Shown piece by piece: positions 52,326-60,343 of a stretch of 64,000 nucleotides of DNA. The translations under genes were made by a program, and so were the position numbers. The stretch spans positions 1-64,000 of the forward strand of contig NZ_JBFNEH010000007.1 of NCBI RefSeq assembly GCF_040797425.1, in the 5' to 3' direction. A model generated the notes under the pieces. It searched no databases, had not been told where the DNA came from, and saw nothing but the letters and a program-made list of their open reading frames with translations. The stretch is from Symbiobacterium sp040797425. GTDB lineage: Bacteria > Bacillota > Sulfobacillia > Symbiobacteriales > Symbiobacteriaceae. Positions within the stretch are counted from its first letter, which is position 1. Every line of letters begins with the position of its first letter.

Positions 52326-53477
52326 ATGGTGCCCTTGCAGACATCCGAGTACGATCGGCAGCCGGCTGGGCGGAACGGAGCGCCGGAGCAGGGGCGCGCG
52401 GCAGAGCTGGCCGGCCGCCTGCTGGACTGGTACAGGACCCACGGCCGTGACCTGCCGTGGCGCCGCACCCGGGACCCGTACCACATCTGGGTCTCCGAGG
52501 TGATGCTGCAGCAAACCCGTGTGGAAACGGTTATCCCCTATTTCGAACGGTGGATCGCCCAGTTCCCCACGCCTGAGGCGCTGGCGTCGGCACCGCAGGA
52601 GCAGGTGCTGAAGGCCTGGGAGGGGCTGGGCTATTATGTGCGCGCCCGCAACCTGCAGGAGGCCGTGCAAGAGGTGGTGGCCCGCTACGGCGGGGCGGTA
52701 CCCGACGACCCTGACGCCCTTGCCAGGCTGAAGGGGGTGGGGCCCTATACCGCCGGGGCCATCCTCTCCATCGCCTTCAACCGCCCGGTGCCGGCGGTGG
52801 ACGGCAACGTCCTGCGGGTGATCGCCCGCCTCTACAACATCGCCGCCGACATCTCGCTGCCCTCGACCCGGCGGGTAATCACGGAACTGGTTCAGGAGAT
52901 GATGCCCGAGGGGCAGGCCGGCGACTTCAACCAGGCCCTGATGGACCTCGGGGCCACCATCTGCACCCCGAAGAGCCCGAAGTGCCTGCTCTGCCCGCTC
53001 CGGGAGGGCTGCGAGGGCTGGAAAGCCGGCAGGGTGGGCGAACTGCCGGTAAAGGGCAAGGCCCGCGCCCCCCGGCCCGTGGAGCGGGTGGCGGCCGTGG
53101 TGGAGCACCAGGGCCGCCTGCTGATGGTGCGCCGGCCGCCCGGCGGACTGCTGGGCGGGCTGTGGGAACTGCCGGGAGACGACGTCCCCGCCGGTGCCGA
53201 CGCAGAGGAGACTCTCCGCGCCATTTTCTGGAACCGATTCGGGGTAGAAGTGGTGGTGGGGGAGCACCTGACGGACGTCACCCACGTGTTCTCCCATGTG
53301 GCGTGGCATGTCCGGTGCTACCGGGCGGGGCTCGCGCCCGGTCACGAGATCCGGGAGTCAGCGGACGTCCGATGGGCGTCGCGCAGCGAGGTGGACGGCT
53401 TCCCGATGCCCACCGTGCAGCGCAAGGTACTGGCGGCGCTGCATGAAGGCCCGACCTCCCGGCGTAGGAATGATTAG
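52326..53477 (+). CDS. mutY: A/G-specific adenine DNA glycosylase
   Basis: 383 residues. EVMLQQTRVETVIPYFERW and the helix-hairpin-helix LKGVGPYTAGAILSIAFNRPVPAVDGNVLRV (catalytic Asp), the 4Fe-4S loop C-x6-C-x2-C-x5-C (CTPKSPKCLLCPLREGC), and a C-terminal NUDIX-like domain (GGLLGGLWELPG). It removes A opposite 8-oxoG. The open frame continues upstream, but ATG 52326 follows AAAGGA and fits the family. Confidence 0.95.
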   Translation: MVPLQTSEYDRQPAGRNGAPEQGRAAELAGRLLDWYRTHGRDLPWRRTRDPYHIWVSEVMLQQTRVETVIPYFERWIAQFPTPEALASAPQEQVLKAWEGLGYYVRARNLQEAVQEVVARYGGAVPDDPDALARLKGVGPYTAGAILSIAFNRPVPAVDGNVLRVIARLYNIAADISLPSTRRVITELVQEMMPEGQAGDFNQALMDLGATICTPKSPKCLLCPLREGCEGWKAGRVGELPVKGKARAPRPVERVAAVVEHQGRLLMVRRPPGGLLGGLWELPGDDVPAGADAEETLRAIFWNRFGVEVVVGEHLTDVTHVFSHVAWHVRCYRAGLAPGHEIRESADVRWASRSEVDGFPMPTVQRKVLAALHEGPTSRRRND

Positions 53478-53515
53478 TCCGGACACGAGTCCCGCCGAAA
53501 CCGGGGGTGTGTGGC

Positions 53516-53809
53516 TTGAGCGACGAGATGGAGCGGCTCTTGGCTGACGCGCTGCGGTCGGACCGGCCGGTGCTGATCGACCCGTCGGAAGACGAGCTCA
53601 GGGCGGCGGCGGAACGCCTGCGGCAGGAGGGAAAGCTGACCTGCACACGTTGTCGGAAGGCGATTCTGGAGGAGGGGTTCATCACCCGCCGCATCAACTT
53701 CGGGCCGCGGCTCCAGGTGGTGGTACACCTGCACCCGGGCTGCGACGACGGCTCCCTGACGGACCCGCAGGAGGAACCGGTGGAGCGTGTGCGGGGCGAC
53801 CGCGGCTGA
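53516..53809 (+). CDS. Hypothetical protein with a CxxC pair, 97 aa
   Basis: TTG at 53516, 7 nt from GGGGGTG. Acidic N-terminal helix (MSDEMERLLADALRSDRPVLI...), then LTCTRCRKAILEEGFITRR and a VVVHLHPGCDDGS segment; CxxC plus His and Cys could hold zinc. It follows mutY by 38 bp. No recognised family. Confidence 0.65.
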   Translation: MSDEMERLLADALRSDRPVLIDPSEDELRAAAERLRQEGKLTCTRCRKAILEEGFITRRINFGPRLQVVVHLHPGCDDGSLTDPQEEPVERVRGDRG

Positions 53810-53828
53810 GCAGCGGCGCCTGCACAGA

Positions 53829-53867
53829 CAGGCCGGCTGCCCCCGCCTGGCGGAGGTGGCCGGCCTG
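53829..53867 (+). terminator. Hairpin after the 97-aa gene
   Basis: CAGGCCGGC (53829-53837) pairs with GCCGGCCTG (53859-53867), with an inner CCGCC/GGCGG stem. Confidence 0.55.
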
Positions 53868-53869
53868 CG

Positions 53870-54352
53870 GTCTCCCTGGCTCATCCGCGGCCACAAGGCG
53901 CGCCGCGGTGCCGTTTGCCGGAGCTGCCGGTCGTAGCCGACTGTAAACGGGCAGGCTCTCCTGTACCGTGTCAAAGCGATGAGGCCAACAGGATGTAAGC
54001 CTTGGATTGCTCCGGTGAACTCCACCCGGCCGCAAACTCTGCCGCCGACATCGCCGTTCCAGTCTGTAAGAACGTCGGTTGCGCCAAGCGTATAACGCCG
54101 GTCTGGACGCCGGGAGAGTGGGAGGAACCGCCCAACCCGGAGCCCGGCCGTCACAGAGATAACGTCCGATAATATATGTTATGTGAAGTAGCCAAGAGGG
54201 GGGCGTGCGCGGGGCCGACTGGTGCGGACGGCGGCCGACCCGGTCAGGCTCCCGTACAGGCAACCCCGCCGGTCGTACCATGAGCGACCCGTCCTGTTGT
54301 GCAGGCCACCGGAACCGGCGCGACGCACCCTGGCCAGCCGCGTCTGCACCGC
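53870..54352. other. Decayed/gene-free region with an AT-rich patch
   Basis: No intact gene. On the minus strand, pieces in changing frames look like remains of coding sequence, for example GVIRLAQPTFLQTGTAMSAAEF before a TGA near 53981. An unusually AT-rich stretch (GATAATATATGTTATGTG, 54168-54185) stands out. It adjoins a broken sigma/anti-sigma pair and is probably a degraded region. Confidence 0.35.
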
Positions 54353-54700
54353 CTACTCGTCAACTTCAAAGTGCCTCTGCGCCGTTAGAGGTAATCCCAG
54401 GTACGTGTACCGGATGGTCACGCGCCCCACGGAGGATATACCGCTCCCGTCAAAGGAATAGCGTGCGATCAGTCCATAGCTTTCTGCACTGCTGAATGTC
54501 CGTGAGTACGGAGAGCTGTCCGTTCGCCTGCTCTCCCGTTCGGGCGGTACGACCAGATCCGCCACGGGCACGAGGATGTAGCTGTTCTCATCGTACGGGT
54601 TATCTTGAACGCTGCCTGTCACCAGGTGCCCCGTATAGCTCATGGCCCCGACCACCCAGATCGGTTTGGCGGCGGCTTCTGGATCCCAGTCGATCTGGAC
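54353..54700 (-). pseudogene. C-terminal remnant of a putative anti-sigma/extracytoplasmic protein
   Basis: A minus-strand frame reading VQIDWDPEAAAKPIWVVGAM, then beta-rich sequence (YTGHLVTGSVQDNPYDEN ... VGRVTIRYTYLGLPLTAQ) to a stop at 54353. It overlaps the end of the sigma-factor frame and has no N-terminus or membrane anchor. It looks like the outer domain of an anti-sigma protein whose 5' part was deleted into the sigma gene. Confidence 0.5.
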
Positions 54701-55172
54701 TTCCCACGGAGGCGCCCCAAGGCCCTGTGCAGCCGGGACTTCACCGTGCCCACGGGCAGGTCCAGCCGCAGGGCGATCTCCTCCAGGCGCAGGTCGGCCA
54801 AGTACCGCAGCACCACTACCTGCCGCTGGCCCGCGTCCAGTTCCTCCATGAGCCCCCAGATCTCCCGGGCGACGATGGACGCCTCGGGTGGCGGCAGCGG
54901 GTCGGGCTCCGGCGCCGCCGTCGGGTCCACCGGCACGAGCCGGTTGCGCAGCCGCACCACGTTGATCGCCCGTTCACCACGATGCGCCGCATCCAGCCCG
55001 GGAACGCCTGCGCCCCGCCCTGCAGCTCCGGCAGGCTGCGCACCGCCGACTCCACGGCGTCCTGGAGGGCGTCCCAGGCGTCGGCATCGCGCCCGGTGAT
55101 GGCCAGGGCGATGCGGTACAGCCGGCCCTCGTGCTCCTGCAGCAAGTGCAGAAACTCCTCCTGGGTCAGCAT
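54640..55172 (-). pseudogene. ECF sigma factor gene broken by a frameshift
   Basis: Region 2 is read from ATG 55172 (LTQEEFLHLLQEHEGRLYRIALAITGRD ... FPGWMRRIVVNG); region 4 continues in another frame (VVRLRNRLVPVDPT ... LRLEEIALRLDLPVGTVKSRLHRALGRLRG). The switch falls near 54960-54975, at VVNG, where intact relatives read like VVNERAINVVR, so a small deletion is likely. The C-terminal 16 residues after RGK are out of family, as expected after a second deletion. Confidence 0.75.
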
Positions 55173-55293
55173 CCGTTCACCTCCACGGGTTCAGCTGGCG
55201 GCCGCCACCCACAGGACAAACAAGGCGGGCGAAAGGTTCCCGCCATGCGCGAAAAAAGGACCACCGTCGACTTCGGTGGTCCCACGCGTCGCG

Positions 55294-56247
55294 TCACGAG
55301 TTGGACTCCTCCTGCCGCTCCGGCGGCAGGGCCCTCCGGGTGCGGAAGTGCAGCCGGTAGCCATCGGTGAGCAGGTGAACCTTCAGGGCGTCGTGGCGGG
55401 CTTCGGGCGACGTGGTGCGCTCCCAGGGATCCAGCACCGTCACGGTCGCCTCGCCGACCACCCTGGCCTCGCCGTCGGCGACCAGGAGTGCGGTTCCGGC
55501 CTCCAGCCCGATCCCCAGCATTGCGGCCGCCTCAGGGGCCGTCATGGCGCCGGCCAGCCGGCTGAACCGCTGGGCGCTGCCCAGGCTGGTGTCGATCAGC
55601 AGGGCGGGCAGGATGCCCAGGCCCACCGTCACGCCCTGCTCCGACGGGTGCGGGAACACCCGGCTGCCAAGCAGTGCGGCGGCCCCGCCCATGCCCACCA
55701 GGAGCTTCCCTCCCTGCACGTGCTCCCGAAGCAGAGCGCCCGCCGCCGTGGCCTGCAGCACGTGCAGCCCGCGGGCAGGGCTGTCGCCGCAGAGGACGAT
55801 CGCATCGTACTCCCGGAGCTGCGCCACCCACTCCGGGTCGGCGGCCTTCTCGCGGGAGTCCAGCAGGAACGGCTCCACCCGCTTCATGCCAAACCGAGTG
55901 AACGGCCGTGCCGCCGCGGCCGCGGCCTCCGCCGGATCCCCGCTGGCCGCTGCCGGCACCACCGCCACCCGGGCCGAACGCCCGCCGGCCAGGTGCAGCG
56001 CGGCCACCACCGCCTCGTCGGGCACGGGGGCTTCCCCCACCAGGATGACCGGACCCACCGGGTACTCCGCCAGCGACACGTCGAGTTCGCTCTCGGGCCG
56101 CCCGTCGGGGCGCCCGTTCTTCGCCCGCTGCGCCGCCGAGCGATGGCGCGCCAACCAGCCGCGCAGTCCAGCCTGGGGCACGACGATCGACTTCAGCAGG
56201 CTGGAGGACAGCTCCGAAGTGATGGAGCCCAGGCGTTCCAGGTTCAC
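55294..56247 (-). CDS. Cyanophycinase-like (S51 family) protein lacking the catalytic Ser motif
   Basis: 317 residues. The central and C-terminal parts follow cyanophycinase: VVPAAASGDPAEAAAAAARPF, YDAIVLCGDSPARGL, LLREHVQGGKLLVG, GLGILPALLIDTSLGSAQRFSRL and GLEAGTALLV. The nucleophile motif GTSAGA is replaced by GMGGAA and DTHF by DTSL, so it is probably inactive as a protease. GTG at 56247 has AGGAGGTGAT upstream. It lies 66 bp downstream of the actin-like gene on the same strand. Confidence 0.7.
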   Translation of the reverse strand: MNLERLGSITSELSSSLLKSIVVPQAGLRGWLARHRSAAQRAKNGRPDGRPESELDVSLAEYPVGPVILVGEAPVPDEAVVAALHLAGGRSARVAVVPAAASGDPAEAAAAAARPFTRFGMKRVEPFLLDSREKAADPEWVAQLREYDAIVLCGDSPARGLHVLQATAAGALLREHVQGGKLLVGMGGAAALLGSRVFPHPSEQGVTVGLGILPALLIDTSLGSAQRFSRLAGAMTAPEAAAMLGIGLEAGTALLVADGEARVVGEATVTVLDPWERTTSPEARHDALKVHLLTDGYRLHFRTRRALPPERQEESNS

Positions 56248-56313
56248 CGCGCGATCACCTCCTGTGGGTTGGCACTCCCTCTAACTCTATTGCGCTCGGC
56301 GCCTGCAAAGCCC

Positions 56314-58467
56314 TCATATCCAACGAATCTCCGCTTCATCTCCATCTGCCAGGGGTGTGATGAACTCCGCGTCCCGCCCGTTAAGCCGCATGATGAGCTG
56401 GTGCGTGCCGGGCTCCGGCGCAGAGGTGATGCCCGCGGCCACCAGCAGGTTTGCGAAGATCGGCGGCTCGTCCACGACGGTGACCGTGACCTCGTCGCCG
56501 GCGCGCAGGGGGTCGCCCGGGGCGGCCACCCGGCCATTGCAGCGCACGGTGACACTCCGCGCCGGCAGATGGTGCTCGCGGCCGTTCACCCGCACGCGCA
56601 CTCCGTCGCCGCCGGCGACCCGCCCGGCCAGTTCGCCCGCCGTGAGGGGCGGCCGCTCCTGCACGGTCAGCCGGTCACCCGGCGCCAGCGGCTCCTCCAG
56701 CACGGACGGGCCGGGCGCGTGCCCGTTGTGCGCCACCACGTATCGCGGCCATTCAATGGCGCAGCGTTTGCCATTCAGTGTATACGAAATCGTTTCCCGT
56801 GTCGACGCGGCATCGACGCCCAGGCGCGCCAGGGCATCCGCCACCGTGCGCAGGGGCTGCACCTGCACGACGTCGTTGTCCCTGAGCTCCCGGTCCGGCT
56901 CCGCCGGCTGGCCGTTCACGGTGATCAGCGGCGCCAGCGTCACCAGCTCGCCGTTTACGGTGAGCTCCATCCGGCAGCCGGCCTCCGGGGCCACCTCCGC
57001 AACCGTGGCCCGCCCGGGCTGCCCCGGCGTGCCGGGTTCCACCTCGATGCGGTCCTGGTGCTGCACGGGCGTGTCCAGCCCGGCCGCCTCGCCGTTCACG
57101 CGGATGCGTGCCGGCCGCCCGAAGGTGCCGGGCACCATGCGCAGCTCGCCGTTGACCTTTACCGTCAGCCCCTTGCCGATGGCGCCCTGCAGGTCGCGAA
57201 TCGAGACGCCCGCCGCCAGCAGTGCGTCGGCCACCGTGCGCCGGGTGGGGCGGAACAGCCGAACGCCGCGGCCGTTCACGTACACGTAGGTGAACCCCAG
57301 TGTCGAATGATCCCGGGCGGCCACGGCGATCCCGATCGGGGTAATCGCGTCGGGGCCCTTCAGCAAGCTCCGCGCCCCTTCCACGCCCTGGATCGCGTCG
57401 CGCCCCCGCACGGCCACCCGCTCGGCGGGCAGCCCCACCTCGGCCGCCAGGAGTTCCGCCAGCCCGGGCGTCATGGAACCCCCGCCCACCAGCAGGACGG
57501 CCTGGGGCGGCCGGCCGCCGTTCAGGGCGAGGATGCGGCGGGAAACCTCGGCCGCCAGCCGGTGCGCGGCCGGCTGCAGGGCTGCAATCAGGGCGTCGCG
57601 GCTCTCCCGCCGCGTGTGGCCGAGGATGTCGGTGAACTCGACGGAATCCGCTGTACTGATCTGCCGCTTCACCCGCTCGCCCACCTTGAAGTCCAGCAGG
57701 TAGGCCTCGGAGAGCGCCTCTGTAATTTCGTCGCCGGCGATGGGCACCATGTCGTACGCGAGCACGGCGCCCTTGGCCGTGAGTGCGATGTCAGATGTGC
57801 CGGCGCCGATGTCCACCAGCGCCAGGTTCAGGTGGCGCATCGAGGGCGGTACCGCCACCGCCAGGGCGGCGATGGGCTCCAGCGTGAGGGCCGTCATTTC
57901 GAGGTCGCACTGGTCCAGCACCGCAAGGAGCGAGTCGACCACGCCCCGGGGCAGGAACGTGGCGATCACGTCCACCTCCGCCACGGTGCCCCGTTGACCC
58001 ACCAGGCTCACGAGCGGGAAGCCGTCCAGCAGGCAGCGTGTGACCGAGTGGCCCACGTAGTGGTAGTCCTGCGGGCTCTCACCCTCCCGCAGCACCTCGC
58101 TGAGGCCCGTCTGCGCCGCCTGGACGGCCTCCAGCTCCAGGCTGAAGACCTCCTCCGCGGTGAGCTCCGTCAGACCCGAGAGCTGCCGCACCGCGTGCCC
58201 CCGTACGGTGCGCAAGGCGCGTCCTGCCGCGGCGACGGCCACCTCCCGTAGCGACAGGCGGACCCGCTTCTCCAGCCTGGCCTTCACGCGCGCGACGACC
58301 TCGGCCACCGCCACGACGTCGTGAATCTGCCCGTCGAGCATCGTGCGCTCGGCGTGCTCCATCACTTCCGCCGCCAGGATCTTGAGGCCCTTCGGCCCCT
58401 GCGTGGTGACCAGGCCGGCCACCTTCCGCGTGCCGATGTCAAAGGTGAGCAGGGGGTGTGCCGACAC
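56314..58467 (-). CDS. FtsA/PilM-type actin-like ATPase with C-terminal beta-grasp-like repeats
   Basis: 717 residues. The first ~390 match the FtsA/PilM actin fold: LLTFDIGTRKVAGLV (phosphate 1), LALVDIGAGTSDIALTAKG (phosphate 2), IAGDEITEAL and VLLVGGGSMTPGLAELLA (adenosine), with a 1C-like subdomain between. From about 400 on come at least four segments built on a VNG start and a GDxVxV end (for example LTVKVNGELRMVP, VRVRVNGREHHLP, LRAGDEVTVTVVDEPP), resembling ThiS/MoaD/SLBB-type small domains. Typical FtsA ends near 410 residues. Not the main division gene by context. GTG follows GGAGG. Confidence 0.75.
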   Translation of the reverse strand: MSAHPLLTFDIGTRKVAGLVTTQGPKGLKILAAEVMEHAERTMLDGQIHDVVAVAEVVARVKARLEKRVRLSLREVAVAAAGRALRTVRGHAVRQLSGLTELTAEEVFSLELEAVQAAQTGLSEVLREGESPQDYHYVGHSVTRCLLDGFPLVSLVGQRGTVAEVDVIATFLPRGVVDSLLAVLDQCDLEMTALTLEPIAALAVAVPPSMRHLNLALVDIGAGTSDIALTAKGAVLAYDMVPIAGDEITEALSEAYLLDFKVGERVKRQISTADSVEFTDILGHTRRESRDALIAALQPAAHRLAAEVSRRILALNGGRPPQAVLLVGGGSMTPGLAELLAAEVGLPAERVAVRGRDAIQGVEGARSLLKGPDAITPIGIAVAARDHSTLGFTYVYVNGRGVRLFRPTRRTVADALLAAGVSIRDLQGAIGKGLTVKVNGELRMVPGTFGRPARIRVNGEAAGLDTPVQHQDRIEVEPGTPGQPGRATVAEVAPEAGCRMELTVNGELVTLAPLITVNGQPAEPDRELRDNDVVQVQPLRTVADALARLGVDAASTRETISYTLNGKRCAIEWPRYVVAHNGHAPGPSVLEEPLAPGDRLTVQERPPLTAGELAGRVAGGDGVRVRVNGREHHLPARSVTVRCNGRVAAPGDPLRAGDEVTVTVVDEPPIFANLLVAAGITSAPEPGTHQLIMRLNGRDAEFITPLADGDEAEIRWI

Positions 58468-58722
58468 CCGTCAGGACCTCCTTTCGTGCCAAGGCCTTAC
58501 ACACCGTGGCACAAAACATGGTAGGGTTTCGACAAAGCTATTCCTTGCTCCTTCAGTGGGCAGAAGGCGCTCCCTCGAATGTGACAATTCTCGACAGGTC
58601 AACGTCCTTGTTTCGCGGCTCTCTACTCGTTCGGGGTGCGCCGGCGCTGCCGTGGATTGCTAGACATAATGCGGCCGTGGCCCGCACACGCTATGGGCGT
58701 AAAAGCGAAGGAGGTGGCCTCA

Positions 58723-58950
58723 TTGAGCAGGCCCACCGATCGCCTTTTACCGCATGAGCTCCTGGACCGCTTCAAGTGGGAGGTCGCCCGTCAGGCCGGC
58801 CTCTCCGACGAGATCGTGCAGCACGGCTGGCCCCAGATGAGCTCACGCGCCTGTGGCCACATCGGCGGCCGCATCGGCGGACGCATGGTGAAGGTGATGC
58901 TCAAGTACGCCGAGCAGGCCCTGGCAGACGGCTCCGCTACCCTCAGGTAG
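58723..58950 (+). CDS. Alpha/beta-type small acid-soluble spore protein
   Basis: 75 residues, starting at TTG 58723 behind AAGGAGGTG. The SASP pattern is present: LLDRFKWEVARQAGLSDEI, then a WPQMSSRACGHIGGRIGGRMVKVML segment with GG-MVK near the C-terminus. These proteins coat spore DNA. It ends at a strong terminator. Confidence 0.85.
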   Translation: MSRPTDRLLPHELLDRFKWEVARQAGLSDEIVQHGWPQMSSRACGHIGGRIGGRMVKVMLKYAEQALADGSATLR

Positions 58951-58999
58951 CGGGGCGCCACCAGGCGGGGGAGCGCGCCTCCCGCCGATGACATAGAAC

Positions 59000-59030
59000 G
59001 AACAGGCCGGCGGAAGCCGGCCTGTTCCGC
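59000..59030. terminator. Bidirectional terminator between SASP and TPR genes
   Basis: GAACAGGCCGGC (59000-59011), loop GGAA, then a perfect 12-bp complement (59016-59027). The adjacent T-tracts are weak on both strands. Confidence 0.7.
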
Positions 59031-59031
59031 G

Positions 59032-60243
59032 TCAGGCGCCCAACGCCTGGTTGTAAGTCTGCAAGGCCTCGTCGGCCCGGCCCAGGCGCTCCAGGCAAGC
59101 GCCGATGGACCAGAGGTGCTGTCGATTGTTTGGATCGGTGGCCCGGGCGAGCCGGTAGGAGTTCAGCGCCTGCTCGTAGCGGCCCAGTGCGAAGTAGCAC
59201 GCGGCCTGGTTCGCCAGCGCGGCCGCGTCGTCCGGGGCCCGCTGGAGGGCCTCGTCGAAGCAGGCCAGTGCCTCGCGGAACCGCCCGGTCTTCATCAGGA
59301 GCAGGCCCTTGTTGTTGAGGAGCGTGGGATCGCCCGGGGCCTTCTGCAGGGCGGTGTCCAGCAGGCTCATGGCCTCCGCGACCATCCCGCCCTCCACGAG
59401 GGCGGCGGCGAGGTTGCCCAGCGTGAGCGGCGACTCGGGGTCCAGCGCGCTGGCCAGACGGTACGACTCAATCGCCTCCCGGGTACGGCCGGCTCGCAGC
59501 AGGGAGAAGCCGACGTTGTTGAGCAGCGTCGGATCCGACGGCCGCAGCCGCACCGCTCGCAGCAGGGCGCGCAGGGCCTCCGCTGTCTCGCCGGTTTTCT
59601 GCAGCGCCAGCCCGAGATTCGCCCATACCGCACCGTCGGAACGCAGGAAGTGCGCGGCCTTGCGGTAGGCCTGCGTCGCTTCCTCCAGCCGCCCCAGTTC
59701 CTGCAGGCAGAGGCCCCTCAGGTTCCAGAGCGCGCCGCTGCGCGGCCGCCCTGCCAGGGCGCCGTCGATGAAAACCAGGGCGTCCTCCGGGCGCCCCTGG
59801 TTCAGCAGAAGGCGCCCCTTCGCCACACACAGCTCCGGCAGGTCGGGATTGAGCCGCAGGCCGGCGTCGAGGTGGGCGTGGGCCGCGTCGGCCATTCCCG
59901 CCCGCGCCAGGGCTTCCGCCAGCCACCGGCGAAGCATCGCGTGCTCGTGGTAGCGCTTCACCGCAGGTGCGAGGCACTCCACGGCCTCGCTCTCACCCTG
60001 CGCAAGGCGCGGGCACTGCACGAGCAGGACGCCGAGGCGGGCCGACAGGTCGTGCCGGTCCGGGTGGGCGGCGGCCAGGTGCCGGAGGCGGACGACGGCC
60101 GAGCCCACACGACCGGTCAGCAGCAGCAGTGCGACGACCGCCCAGCCCGCCGGCGGGCGCCGCTCCCAGGGAAGGGCCGCCAGGTCGGTGAGCAACCCGG
60201 TACCACGCTCCCGTGCGGGGCCAGGGGTAGCAGCTTCAGTCAT
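59032..60243 (-). CDS. TPR-repeat protein
   Basis: 403 residues. A possible membrane segment near residue 35 (WAVVALLLLTGRVGSAV) is followed by about nine tetratricopeptide repeats from ~95 to the end (for example ALWNLRGLCLQELGRLEEAT, TLLNNKGLLLMKTGRFREAL). TPRs are protein-interaction scaffolds. ATG at 60243 has GGAGG upstream; the ATG at 60279 is less well placed. Function unknown. Confidence 0.85.
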   Translation of the reverse strand: MTEAATPGPARERGTGLLTDLAALPWERRPPAGWAVVALLLLTGRVGSAVVRLRHLAAAHPDRHDLSARLGVLLVQCPRLAQGESEAVECLAPAVKRYHEHAMLRRWLAEALARAGMADAAHAHLDAGLRLNPDLPELCVAKGRLLLNQGRPEDALVFIDGALAGRPRSGALWNLRGLCLQELGRLEEATQAYRKAAHFLRSDGAVWANLGLALQKTGETAEALRALLRAVRLRPSDPTLLNNVGFSLLRAGRTREAIESYRLASALDPESPLTLGNLAAALVEGGMVAEAMSLLDTALQKAPGDPTLLNNKGLLLMKTGRFREALACFDEALQRAPDDAAALANQAACYFALGRYEQALNSYRLARATDPNNRQHLWSIGACLERLGRADEALQTYNQALGA

Positions 60244-60343
60244 AGCCGTTGCCTCCTGCCATTCAGACTGCTGCCCCAATATTTAGACCCCGAACGCGGC
60301 CATTCCTCCCAGCGCTGCCAGAAATCGGTCGACAAGCATGTCG

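Noticed and set aside
53694..54281. Minus-strand frame of 195 codons in the degraded region
   Set aside because: Overlaps the real 97-aa gene and a terminator, has no ribosome site and changes in protein-like character along its length.
54496..58251. A 1251-codon plus-strand open frame opposite the actin-like gene
   Set aside because: It runs antisense to recognisable proteins on the minus strand and its composition (Arg/His/Gln-rich, no motifs) is that of a shadow frame.
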